Positions 1-8,166 of a stretch of DNA of 64,000 bases are shown here, one piece after another (position 1 is the stretch's first letter; each line of letters begins with the position of its first letter). Origin of the DNA: JBBRHQ01 sp963781345 (GTDB taxonomy: Bacteria > Actinomycetota > Thermoleophilia > Solirubrobacterales > 70-9); NCBI GenBank assembly GCA_963781345.1, contig CAWAFQ010000001.1, positions 124,001 through 188,000 on the forward strand, given 5' to 3'. The position numbers and the translations under genes are program-made. Under the pieces are notes generated by a model. The model worked only from the letters and a program-made list of their open reading frames with translations, had not been told where the DNA came from and searched no databases.

Positions 1-176
1 GGGGCGATAAGGCTCCCGAACAGGGCCATCAGGCAGAAAAAGCCGACGGTCGCCAGCCCGAAGCGACCGCGCCAGGTCCCCAGCAGCAGTTCGCGGACGC
101 TGCGTTCGGCGGCGAACGCGCTCGAGGCGGCGGCGGCGGGTGCGCCGGCGGCGGCTGCGTCCCGGACCTCGGTCAC
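1..176 (-). CDS. Oligopeptide/dipeptide ABC transporter permease, DppC/OppC-like (partial)
   Basis: N-terminal part only; the gene runs off the left edge. It starts with GTG at 176, overlapping the TGA of the upstream permease in a GTGA junction, so the two are translationally coupled. The visible ~58 residues are an Ala-rich cytoplasmic head followed by a hydrophobic segment (GLATVGFFCLMALFGSLIAP), as in DppC/OppC, where a short head precedes TM1. Family role: second channel subunit of a peptide importer in the cytoplasmic membrane. The assignment rests mainly on gene order (binding protein, DppB, then this); the permease signature loop lies outside the window. Confidence 0.65.
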   Translation of the reverse strand, partial: MTEVRDAAAAGAPAAAASSAFAAERSVRELLLGTWRGRFGLATVGFFCLMALFGSLIA

Positions 177-1142
177 CGCGACTGCACCCGCGGGTCGAGG
201 TAGAAGTAGAGGCAGTCGGCGGCGAGGTTGGCGAGAATGACGGCGGCGGAGAAGATCAGGAAGGCGCCCTGGAGCACCGGGAAGTCCTTGTCCTGGATCG
301 CGTCGAAGGTGAGCAGTCCCAGACCCGGCCACGAGAACACCGTCTCGATCGTGATCGCGCCGCCGACTACCGCCCCGAACTGGATCGCCGAGAGGGTCAC
401 CAGCGGCAGCAGCGCGTTGGGCACGGCGTGGCTGCGAACCACCCGCTCCCAGGGAAGGCCGATCGCGCGCTTGACGGTGATGAAGTCCTCGGTCAGCACG
501 TCGACCATCGACGAGCGCATGATCAGGAAGTACTGGCCGAGGAGCATCAGAGTCATCGCCGTCGCCGGCAGCACGAGGTGGTCTGCGACATCGAGAGCGT
601 TGTCGAAGAAGCCCGAGAACTCGACGCCGGGCGTCATCTGCTGCCCGGCGGGAAAGATCGGTATCTCCACCGCGAAGACGATGATCAGGATGATCCCGAT
701 CCAGTACTCGGGCGCCGCATAAGTGAAGAGGCTGAACCCGAGCAGCCCGTCGTCGGTCTTCTTGCCGCGCCTGGTCGCGGCGATCACCCCCATCCAGGAT
801 CCGAGCAGGGTCGCCAGCAGGGTTCCTGTGCCGACCAGCAGAAGCGTCCATGGCAGCGCGTCCTTGATCTCGGCCCAGACGGTCCTGCGCGTCCGCTGGC
901 TCGTGCCGAGGTCGAGACGCAGCGGTGTCTCCGACGTAGTCGGCGAACTGTCCCGACAGCGGTTTGTCCAACCCGTAGTCGGCCCTCAGCTTCTCGATCT
1001 CCTGCGGCGTCGCCCGCGGCAGCCGCGCGAGCTGAGTCGTCGGGTCGCCCATGACCCGGAAGAGGAAGAAGTTGAAGATGAGGACGAAGGCGAAGGTCAG
1101 CAGCGCCGCCGTCACCTTGCCCGCGAGCCAGCGCCCGCTCAA
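173..1142 (-). CDS. Oligopeptide/dipeptide ABC transporter permease, DppB/OppB-like (frameshifted)
   Basis: Channel subunit of a peptide ABC importer. The C-terminal ~206 residues show the BPD-transp-1 pattern: several TM segments, a cytoplasmic loop with RAIGLPWERVVRSHAVPNAL (the ATPase-contacting EAA-like loop) and the usual end FYLDPRVQSR. The N-terminal ~95 residues (SGRWLAGKV, TM1, then RATPQEIEKLRADYGLDKPL, typical of DppB) lie in another frame. The frames join near position 930 if one surplus base is removed, giving YVGETPLRLDLG. Likely start is TTG at 1142, 11 bases after the corrected stop of the binding-protein gene, behind a G-rich ribosome site. Probably intact in the organism; the break looks like a consensus error. 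Confidence 0.8.
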
Positions 1143-1152
1143 CCGCCGCCCC

Positions 1153-2977
1153 TCATTCCTCCAGCTCCAGCGCCTCGCCACGGCGGCGGCGGGAGCGGAT
1201 GATCAGGAAAGCGCCGCCGCCGAGGACGACCACCGCAATCCCGATGATCAGACCGGTGGAGCTGCTGCCGGTGTCCGCCGAGGCGCTCGCCCGGCGTCAG
1301 CGTCAGCAGCGGCGCGTATCCGACCTGCTCGCAGAGGATGTCCCCGGTCTCGTCCTGCGGGCACTGCTGCGAGACGTTGGCGAGCCTGTCGGTCCGGTAG
1401 GCCTGCAGGTTGGGGTCGTAGGTGAGCACCAGGTAGGGCAGGTCGCGCTGGGCGATCGCGATCATTCGCTGGATCGTCGCCCTGCGGGCGCCGGTGTCGA
1501 ACTGCGTCGACTGCTTCTCATAGAGCCGGTCGTACTCCGGATCGGAGAAGAAGGAGTCGGACGAGTTGCCGATCTCCCCGGTCGTCAGCAGGCTGAGTAG
1601 GAAGCTCGGGTCGTACGGATCCCCGCCCCAGCCCCAGATGAAGGTGTCGAAGTCTGGGGCCGGCTTGCCGTTCTCGGTCCGCACGGTGAGCTCGGTCAGC
1701 TTGTCGGTGCTGACCACCTGGACGTTGAACTTGACGCCGATCTTGTCCGCCTCCTCGGCGATCAGCTTCGCCGCCTGGATGTTGAACGGGGACTCCGAGC
1801 GCACGTAGAGGTCGAAGGAGAGCTCGTTGCCGTCCTTCGAGCGCACACCGTCGCCCTGACGCGTGTACCCGGCGTCGTCGAGGATCTGGTTGGCCTTCTC
1901 GAGGTCGGGCGGGTTGTAGTCCATCGCCGGCTGCTCGTAGAAGGACTTGTAGAACTCCGGCAGCAGCCCGTGGCCGATGTAGGAGGTGCCCCGGGCGGCG
2001 ATCTCGTTGATCCGGTTGCGATCAACCGCGTAGGCGATCGCCTGCCGCACGGCGCGGTCCTGGACCGCCGGGTTGAACTGGGCGTCCGGGCAGTTCTTCT
2101 TCGAACAGAGGTTGAAGGCGAGCTCGGTGAATGCCGGGGTCGAGGACCGCAGGGTGTCGATGTTGGGTTCGTTTCCGAGCTGCTCGAAGGTCGATGCCTG
2201 GACCTCCGCCACGACGTCGACCTCCCCCAGCCGCAGCGCCCGCTCGACCGCGTCCTGGTTGCCGTAGGTGATGAACTGGATCTCGTCGAACTTCGGCTTC
2301 GGCCCGCGGAAGTTCGGATTGCGATCGAGCTTGGTGATCTTCCCCCGCTCGAAGTCGGTGACGACGTAGGGCCCGCTGCCGACCAGTGGCGCCTCCGGCT
2401 GGTAGGAGCCGGTCAGCTCGTCGACCGGGACCTTGCCCCAGATGTGCTTGGGAAGGATGTAGATGAAGAGGCCGCCGACGATCCGCGCATCTGGCTTGCT
2501 CGTCCTCACCACGACCGTCTCCTTGTCGGGGGTCTCGATCGAGGTGACGTTGTTGGTGTAGCTGGTGAACAGAGCCCCGTTGCCGCCGAGGACCTCGAGC
2601 GAGTACTTGACGTCGGCCGAGGTGATCGGCTTGCCGTCTGACCACTTCGCGTCCGGGTCGAGCTTGAAGGTGACCGTCTTGCCGCCGTCGGACACCTTCC
2701 AGCTCCTGGCGATGCCCGGAGCCGGTGAGAGGTCCTTGGGGCTGAAATTGACCAGCAGGTCCCAGTTCATCGCCCAGATCGTGTACGCCTCCTCGTCGAG
2801 GCCCACGAAGGGGTTGATCGTGCTCGGATTCTGCGCCCAGCCGATCCGCAGGACGTCGTCCTGGGCATTCTTCGAGCCGCTGCTGTCCGCCCCGGCGCCG
2901 GCGGCGACGGCCCCGGCCACCAGGGCCACGGTCGCTGCCAGGATTGCCGCCTTCGCCCATGCACCGCGCATCTGCAT
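1153..2977 (-). CDS. Peptide ABC transporter substrate-binding protein, OppA/DppA family (C-terminal frameshift)
   Basis: Extracytoplasmic solute-binding protein (SBP_bac_5) delivering peptides to the adjacent permeases. ATG at 2977 is chosen because GGGAG lies just upstream and it begins a signal peptide (MQMRGAWAKAAILAATVALV); the frame opens at 3022 inside the preceding gene. Family landmarks: WSDGKPITSADVKYSLE, VGSGPYVVTDFERG, AVRQAIAYAVDRNRINE and WGWGGDPYDPSFLL. As printed, the frame drifts after LTLTPGER and ends at 1139. Removing one G near 1290 restores a C-terminus with a Ser/Thr linker, a TM helix (GLIIGIAVVVLGGGAFLII) and an RSRRRR anchor, ending at 1153. The protein is therefore probably anchored at both ends rather than a lipoprotein, since no lipobox is seen. 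Confidence 0.85.
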
Positions 2978-2987
2978 CAGATCTCCC

Positions 2988-3959
2988 TCATGTTGGTTTG
3001 TTTGACTCGCCGACCGCCGCATCGAGCACTTCGAGAGCCTTGCCCGCCCCGTCGATGCGGACGGTGACGCCGAGCGGCATCGTCGCCATTTGCTTGCCGT
3101 GCCCCAGCGGCACGTTGGCGATCGCCGGGATGCCGAGCGGGGCGATCAGCTCGTCGAGGATCTCCTCGATCGAGAGCGTCGACTCGGCCGCCTCGGGCAC
3201 GGTCTGGGGCTTCAGGTTGACGTCGGTGCCGAAAACGAACCCGGCCGCGTTGTCGAGCTTGCCGGCGCGCACCAGGTGGTTGAGCGCCGTATCGATCAGG
3301 TAGGGGTCAATGTCTAGGTCTTCGACCATCACCACGCAGCCGTCCGTCTGCACCTCGTAGGGCGTCCCTATGCTCGAGCACAGAAGCGTCAGGCAGCCGC
3401 CGGCGAGCGGCGCCTCCGCCGTTCCCTCGCCGACCGTCAGCACGTAGGGATTCTCGGGGTCCTCGAAGACGCGCCCGAGCGGCACGGGCTCGAAGGCGCG
3501 GTGAAACCACTCCTCGGTCTCTTTCGTCAGCTCGTCCTTGCGCCGCGTGAAGCGCAGGAAGTTGGGTCCGTAGAAGGTGACCCAACCGGTGTGCGCGGCG
3601 AGCGCAAGGTGCAGTGCGGTGATGTCGCTGAACCCGCAGACGATCCGCGGATCGCCGAGTGACCCCCAGTCGATCCGGTCGTAGAGGCGGGCGGCGCCGT
3701 AGCCGCCGCCGAGGGCGTGGACCATGTCTATGCCCGGCTCGCTGAGCGCCCATTGCAGGTCGGCGGCGCGCTCGGCGTCGGTGCCGGCCAGGTAGCCGTG
3801 CACCTTGGCGTGATTGGGGCCGAGGATCACCCGGTGGCCGCGGGACTCGAAATAGCCGATCGCCTGCTCGAGCTCGGAACGAGTCTGCGGCGGACTCGAC
3901 GGAGCGACCACGGCGATCGTCGCCTCCTCGGGGAGGGCTGGTGGCCTGATCCGCTCCAT
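2988..3959 (-). CDS. S66 family serine peptidase (LD-carboxypeptidase / MccF-like)
   Basis: Serine peptidase of the fold that trims L,D-amide bonds of cell-wall tetrapeptides (LdcA) or cleaves aminoacyl-nucleotide antibiotics (MccF). The full family length is present (323 aa). The catalytic set is visible: nucleophile Ser111 in CGFSDIT, Glu213 in VMVEDLDIDPY and His287 in VPLGHGKQMA, with the GGGYGAARL loop (84-92) forming the oxyanion side. There is no signal peptide, so it acts in the cytoplasm. The ATG overlaps the TGA of the TetR gene (ATGA). Lying between a regulator and a peptide importer, it probably processes imported peptides or amides. The sequence alone does not separate LdcA from MccF specificity. 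Confidence 0.85.
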   Translation of the reverse strand: MERIRPPALPEEATIAVVAPSSPPQTRSELEQAIGYFESRGHRVILGPNHAKVHGYLAGTDAERAADLQWALSEPGIDMVHALGGGYGAARLYDRIDWGSLGDPRIVCGFSDITALHLALAAHTGWVTFYGPNFLRFTRRKDELTKETEEWFHRAFEPVPLGRVFEDPENPYVLTVGEGTAEAPLAGGCLTLLCSSIGTPYEVQTDGCVVMVEDLDIDPYLIDTALNHLVRAGKLDNAAGFVFGTDVNLKPQTVPEAAESTLSIEEILDELIAPLGIPAIANVPLGHGKQMATMPLGVTVRIDGAGKALEVLDAAVGESNKPT

Positions 3960-4648
3960 CAGCCCCGCTTCCCCACCGCGGCCGCCGCCGCGACGTTCTC
4001 GATCGCCTCGGCGATCAGCTCAGGCGAGGCCCCCAGCGAGGCAAGAACCAGCTCGACGTGAAGGCCGGCGACCGCCTCCAGGCCCAGCGTCCCCTCCGGG
4101 TCGAACCAGAGCGCCACCCCGGTGCACTGCAGCAGGATCGCGTAGGTGGCGATGTCGGCATCGGAGACGCGGAGGGAGCCGTCGCGCAATCCCTCGCGGA
4201 TCATCTCACTGAACATCTCTTGGTAGTCGTCGCGCTTTGCGATCAGGGCAAGCCGGGGGCCATCCGTCAGCGCCCGGATCTCGCTGTCCGTGACGAATGC
4301 GGCCCGCCGGTGGAGGCCGTGAAAGACGACGTGCTCGCGCACCGCCGCCGCCAACCGCATCGCCGGGGCCTGCTGGCGCTCGACGGCCGCCAGCACCCTC
4401 GCGGTGAGCTGCTCCATGAAGCCATCCTGGAGCCCGACGAGGATCGCCTCCTTGCTGGGGTACCAGTGGTAGATCGCCGCCGGCTGAACCCGAGCCGCCG
4501 AGGCGATCGCCCGCATCGAGGTGGCGTGGTAGCCGCGCCGGGCGAAGAGCTCGAGGGCGGCGGAGTGGATCGCCTCGCGAGTCTCGGGACCGCGCCTGTT
4601 CGAGGAGCGGCCGTCGTGGACTGCATCGTCGCGGGCGTCTCGGGCCAT
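3959..4648 (-). CDS. TetR/AcrR family transcriptional regulator
   Basis: DNA-binding repressor of 229 aa. The N-terminal helix-turn-helix is clear (TREAIHSAALELFARRGYHA, then MRAIASAARVQPAAIYHWYP), followed by the helical ligand-binding domain. ATG at 4648 is preferred over the longer open frame because it lies 14 bases after the kce stop and leaves a short basic tail before the HTH. Its stop overlaps the start of the S66 peptidase gene (ATGA), so it is co-transcribed with the operon it probably controls. The ligand is unknown; an acyl-CoA or lysine-pathway intermediate would fit the context. Confidence 0.85.
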   Translation of the reverse strand: MARDARDDAVHDGRSSNRRGPETREAIHSAALELFARRGYHATSMRAIASAARVQPAAIYHWYPSKEAILVGLQDGFMEQLTARVLAAVERQQAPAMRLAAAVREHVVFHGLHRRAAFVTDSEIRALTDGPRLALIAKRDDYQEMFSEMIREGLRDGSLRVSDADIATYAILLQCTGVALWFDPEGTLGLEAVAGLHVELVLASLGASPELIAEAIENVAAAAAVGKRG

Positions 4649-4661
4649 GATCGTGATGGCC

Positions 4662-5492
4662 TCAGCCAAGGCGCAGCAGCTCCGGTGCCTGCGCCTGGGT
4701 TGCGACCTCGCGCCCGAGGCCTCCGGCGAGGCCGACGGCCACCTCGACGAGGGCGGCGTTGGATGGAGCCAGCACGCCGCGGCTGATGTAGGCAACGTCC
4801 TCGAGGCCGGTCCGGATCCCCGGCGCGCCGAGCAGCAGCGCCAGACCGAGCATTCGCTGATGGTGGCGGCCGATGCATGTCACGGTCCAGAAGGCGTCGG
4901 GCGGAAGCGGCCTCAGCATCGCGTTCAGCGCCTCGGGCGAGGCGTCGATGCCCCCGGGCACACCGAAGACGAGGTTGATGCGCAGCGGCGGCTCCAGGAC
5001 CCCCTCCTCGAGCCAGCGCACGGCGCTGACCACGTGGCCGACGTCGAAGGCCTCGACCTCGAGGGCGATGCCCGCCGCGGTCGCGCGCTCGATGATCCCC
5101 CGGCCGGCCGGCGGAGGGGTGATGAAGGTCTCATCGCCGAAGTTCATCGAGCCGGACTCGACACCGGAGATGTCGGGTTTCGCCTCGAGGCCCGTCGTCC
5201 GCTCTTCGATCGTCATGTCGTTCGCGCCCCCGGTGGAGACCATCGTCAGCATCTCGGTCGAGGCGCGGATCCGGTCGATGACGTCGACGAAGAGCTCGGG
5301 GCGCCCGCTCGGGGTGCCTTCGTCCTCGCGGACGTGGAGATGGGCGACCGTGGCGCCGGCGCCGTTGGCCTCGATCGCCGAGGCGGCGATCTCCTCGGTC
5401 GTGTAGGGGATGTTGGGGTTGTTCTCACGGAAGACGTCGGCGCCGGTCACCGCCACCGTGAGCACGACGGGGTTGCTGTTCCATGCGCTCAT
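4662..5492 (-). CDS. kce: 3-keto-5-aminohexanoate cleavage enzyme (BKACE family)
   Basis: Zn-dependent beta-keto acid cleavage enzyme of 276 aa. In lysine fermentation Kce condenses 3-keto-5-aminohexanoate with acetyl-CoA to give acetoacetate and 3-aminobutyryl-CoA. Metal ligands are visible: His51 and His53 in VAHLHVRE and Glu230 in TGLEDVAY, with Arg-rich TCIGRHHQRM before it. The ATG at 5492 overlaps the thioesterase stop (ATGA), which fixes the start although the frame is open further upstream. BKACE members have varied substrates; the Kce call depends on kdd being two genes upstream in the same operon. Acting with Kdd it would feed the ketone-body and crotonyl-CoA pools. Confidence 0.85.
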   Translation of the reverse strand: MSAWNSNPVVLTVAVTGADVFRENNPNIPYTTEEIAASAIEANGAGATVAHLHVREDEGTPSGRPELFVDVIDRIRASTEMLTMVSTGGANDMTIEERTTGLEAKPDISGVESGSMNFGDETFITPPPAGRGIIERATAAGIALEVEAFDVGHVVSAVRWLEEGVLEPPLRINLVFGVPGGIDASPEALNAMLRPLPPDAFWTVTCIGRHHQRMLGLALLLGAPGIRTGLEDVAYISRGVLAPSNAALVEVAVGLAGGLGREVATQAQAPELLRLG

Positions 5493-5890
5493 CGTGCGAC
5501 CTCCTCGTTGCCGGTTAGCGAAACGCGCTCCTGATCGGTGATCGGTCTCGATCCGCGCTGGCGCGGATCCCACATCACCAGCGTGAACTCCGCCTCGACG
5601 ACGACCGCGCCGCTGTCGTCGCGGATGCGCTCGCTCGTGAAGATGCTCGAGCGCCCGACGTCCCGCACCGAACACTCGACCGTGACCGCGCCGAAGGCGG
5701 GATCGATCTCACCGTTGAAGCTGACCATGCAGCGCCCGACGACGTACTCGTCCCGGCGGATCCCGCGGGCCGCGAGGAAGGCATCGCGCCCCTCCTCGAG
5801 GTAGGTGAGCACGACGGTGTGGTTGACGTGGCCGAGACCGTCGAGATCGCGCCAGCGCATCTGCACTTCGTGGCCGCCGGCGGCGCTCAC
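5489..5890 (-). CDS. Hotdog-fold acyl-CoA thioesterase, 4HBT type
   Basis: Small (133 aa) single hotdog domain. The 4-hydroxybenzoyl-CoA thioesterase signature is at the N-terminus (RWRDLDGLGHVNHTVVLTYL); Asp17 aligns with the catalytic Asp of that family. It overlaps kdd upstream and kce downstream by four bases each (ATGA), so it is part of the pathway unit. In anaerobic lysine fermenters the corresponding slot holds Kal, 3-aminobutyryl-CoA ammonia-lyase, also a ~130-residue hotdog protein. This protein could be a true thioesterase releasing 3-aminobutyrate or could fill the Kal role. The motif favours thioesterase; position favours a 3-aminobutyryl-CoA substrate. Confidence 0.75.
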   Translation of the reverse strand: MSAAGGHEVQMRWRDLDGLGHVNHTVVLTYLEEGRDAFLAARGIRRDEYVVGRCMVSFNGEIDPAFGAVTVECSVRDVGRSSIFTSERIRDDSGAVVVEAEFTLVMWDPRQRGSRPITDQERVSLTGNEEVAR

Positions 5891-6936
5891 GCCGGCTCCC
5901 CGATCGGGGCGCCCAGCGCCTCGCGCAGCGCCGGTGTCCTGCGCACGAGGTCGAGGGCGAAGGCGCCGAGGTCCGGGGTGTAGCCGCTTCCGACCACCAT
6001 CCGAGCGTCCGAGGAGAGCCCGTCCCCGGCCAGCGCCGCGCTCGAGAACCTGGTCGCCATAGAGAGGAAGAGGACCGTGCCTCCTTCGGCGGTGAGCATG
6101 ATCGCCGTCGGCTCACACCCGGTCGCGTTGACTACGGAGACGGTCAGATCGGACGGCGGTGCTCCGGCGGCGCGCAGCGCCTCGACCGCCGTCAGGGGGT
6201 CGCGCAGGTCGGCGGTGACACCGATGTCGCAGAGCCCGAGGCGGGTGACCAGCTCGATCGCGCCGGCGTCTACGTCCACGGCGATCACCGTGCCCCCCTT
6301 CATCGATTCACGGGCGGCGGCCATCGCCAGCTTGCCCCCGTGGCCTGCACCGAGCACGCAGACCGTGCCCGCATCGGGCGCCAGGTCGCGGGTGTGTGAG
6401 GCGGCCGTGTAGGCGTCGTAGACCTCGAGCGTTGTCTTGGTCGGAAGGTCGTCCGGGAGCGGGCCCCAGGGCGCGCGATCGCAGACGTAGGCGGAGCCGC
6501 TGACCTCGACCTGGGGCGAGGCCGGGTCGAGCCTGGTCACCGCGTCGAGGCGCAGCGGCGTCAGGGTCATCGAAGCGAGGGTGACGATCCGGGCGCCTCT
6601 GGCCGGAGGATCGGCGAGTCGTTCTCCGACCTCAGCGACCGTGCCGAGCAGGACCCCGCCCGAGTCGGTCTCGGGGTTGTGCATCTTGCCCCTCTCAGCG
6701 ACGATCTCGAGGATGCGATCGGTCATGCTGCCCGGGTCGCCGCCGGCCCGCTCGCGGATGTTGCGATAGGAGGTCGAGTCGATGCAGAGGCGCTCAACCG
6801 CAACCTCGAACTCATAGGGCCGCACAGGCCCCGAGGGATCGAGGCGTTCCGCGGGTTGCGGCAGGGCTCCCTTTGGGTCGATCACCCGGTCGGCTCCCAC
6901 CCTCTGCTCGATGACGTCGGACGAATCGCTCTTCAT
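5887..6936 (-). CDS. kdd: L-erythro-3,5-diaminohexanoate dehydrogenase
   Basis: NAD(P)-dependent oxidative deaminase converting L-erythro-3,5-diaminohexanoate to 3-keto-5-aminohexanoate, the step before Kce. Length 349 aa fits the family. The N-terminal part carries the Kdd-type segment ERGKMHNPETDSGGVLLGTV; a Rossmann fold begins at VCVLGAGHGGKLAMAAA. It is the first gene of a long co-directional operon and overlaps the thioesterase gene by ATGA. The aminomutases that make the substrate (KamA, KamDE) are not in the window. The 55-base gap to the divergent deacetylase must hold promoters for both directions. Confidence 0.85.
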   Translation of the reverse strand: MKSDSSDVIEQRVGADRVIDPKGALPQPAERLDPSGPVRPYEFEVAVERLCIDSTSYRNIRERAGGDPGSMTDRILEIVAERGKMHNPETDSGGVLLGTVAEVGERLADPPARGARIVTLASMTLTPLRLDAVTRLDPASPQVEVSGSAYVCDRAPWGPLPDDLPTKTTLEVYDAYTAASHTRDLAPDAGTVCVLGAGHGGKLAMAAARESMKGGTVIAVDVDAGAIELVTRLGLCDIGVTADLRDPLTAVEALRAAGAPPSDLTVSVVNATGCEPTAIMLTAEGGTVLFLSMATRFSSAALAGDGLSSDARMVVGSGYTPDLGAFALDLVRRTPALREALGAPIGEPA

Positions 6937-6991
6937 GAACGCTCGTTAGAACCTACACGGGCGGATTCCCGCTTGTCAATACCCTCAGCGC

Positions 6992-8062
6992 GTGACACTT
7001 GCGATGCCCGTCGTCTGGAGCGACCGCCACCGCCTGCACGAGCCGGGGGGCGAGGTCTGGGTCGGCGTCCGTACCGCCGGCACCGAGGTGGCCGCCCGGG
7101 CCGAGCGGATCCGCGAGGCGCTCGCAGAGGCGGGAGCGCGGTTCGTCGACGTCGAGCCGCATCCCGACGAGGTTGCCCTCGCTCTTCACGACCCCTCCCT
7201 CTCCGGGTACCTGTCGACGGCCTGGGAGGAGTGGGACGCCGCCGGACTCGCAGAGGACCCCGGCCAGGACCGGGTCGTTCCCTACCTCTTTCCACATCCT
7301 GGCCTTATCGGAGCCCTGCCGCTGACGACGCCGGCGGCGGCATCGGCGCTGGCCGGGCGCTTCGTCTACGACACGATGACCCTGATCGGGCCCGGCACCT
7401 GGCAGGCGGCACGTGCCGCGCTCGACGCCGCCCTGACCGCGGCCGACCTGGTCCTCGCCGGCGAGGCGGCCGCCTACGCCTGCTGCCGGCCGCCGGGTCA
7501 CCATGCGACCCGCACCGCCGTCGGCGGCTCCTGCTACCTCAACAACGCAGCCGCGGCAGCGGCCCGGCTGCACGACTCGCTGCGCGGGCCGGTTGCGGTG
7601 ATCGACGTCGACGCCCACCACGGCAACGGCACCCAGTCGATCTTCTACGAGGACCCCGGCGTGCTCACCGGATCCGTCCACGTCGACCCCGGCGCCGGCT
7701 GGTTCCCGCACTACCTCGGCTTCGCCTCGGAGTCAGGCCGCGGAGCGGGCGCCGGCGCCAACCGCAACCTGCCACTGGCACCTGGGGCCGGCGACGGGCC
7801 CTGGCTCGAGGCCATCGCCGCTCTCGCCAGTTGGGCGCACGAGGGCGGCGCGCGAGGGCTCGTACTTGCCCTCGGAGTCGACGCCGCCGGAGGCGATCCC
7901 GAGAGCCCGCTCCAGGTGACCCCGGCCGGCTTCCGCGAGGCCGGCCGCACACTCGGAGCCCTCGGCCTGCCGACGGTGATCGTCCAGGAGGGCGGCTACG
8001 ACCTCGGCGCGATCGGCTCGCTCGTCGTCGAGGCGCTTGCCGGCATCGACGACGGGCGCTGA
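6992..8062 (+). CDS. Histone-deacetylase-like amidohydrolase (acetylpolyamine / acetoin-utilization family)
   Basis: Zn-dependent deacetylase of 356 aa with the class II HDAC / acetylpolyamine amidohydrolase motifs: RPPGHHA (His170, His171 general base pair), DVDAHHGNGTQ (Zn ligands Asp207 and His209), third Zn ligand Asp297 in LGVDAAGGDP, and GGY with catalytic Tyr336. Start GTG at 6992; ATG at 7004 is an equally plausible start and neither has a ribosome site. Family members remove acetyl groups from polyamines, lysine or small amines. It is divergent from kdd, so N-acetylated lysine, beta-lysine or diamines are reasonable substrates, but this is inference. Confidence 0.85.
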   Translation: MTLAMPVVWSDRHRLHEPGGEVWVGVRTAGTEVAARAERIREALAEAGARFVDVEPHPDEVALALHDPSLSGYLSTAWEEWDAAGLAEDPGQDRVVPYLFPHPGLIGALPLTTPAAASALAGRFVYDTMTLIGPGTWQAARAALDAALTAADLVLAGEAAAYACCRPPGHHATRTAVGGSCYLNNAAAAAARLHDSLRGPVAVIDVDAHHGNGTQSIFYEDPGVLTGSVHVDPGAGWFPHYLGFASESGRGAGAGANRNLPLAPGAGDGPWLEAIAALASWAHEGGARGLVLALGVDAAGGDPESPLQVTPAGFREAGRTLGALGLPTVIVQEGGYDLGAIGSLVVEALAGIDDGR

Positions 8063-8091
8063 TTCTCGAAGCGCGCAAGGCTCAGCCTTCG

Positions 8092-8131
8092 CTGAACCGA
8101 ATCGGTCGCTATGGCGGCCAATTCGGTTCAG
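8092..8131. repeat. Long intergenic stem-loop
   Basis: Perfect 11-base arms CTGAACCGAAT (8092-8102) and ATTCGGTTCAG (8121-8131). The inner part pairs further (GGTCGC with GCGGCC, one G-U), leaving a small loop. It lies 30 bases after the deacetylase stop and before the convergent secreted-protein gene. No T-run follows on either side, so it may be a 3'-end stabiliser, a non-canonical bidirectional terminator or a REP-like element. Confidence 0.6.
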
Positions 8132-8166
8132 TCAAGCGCAGACCGGTCTGGCCGCTGACGCGCTCG

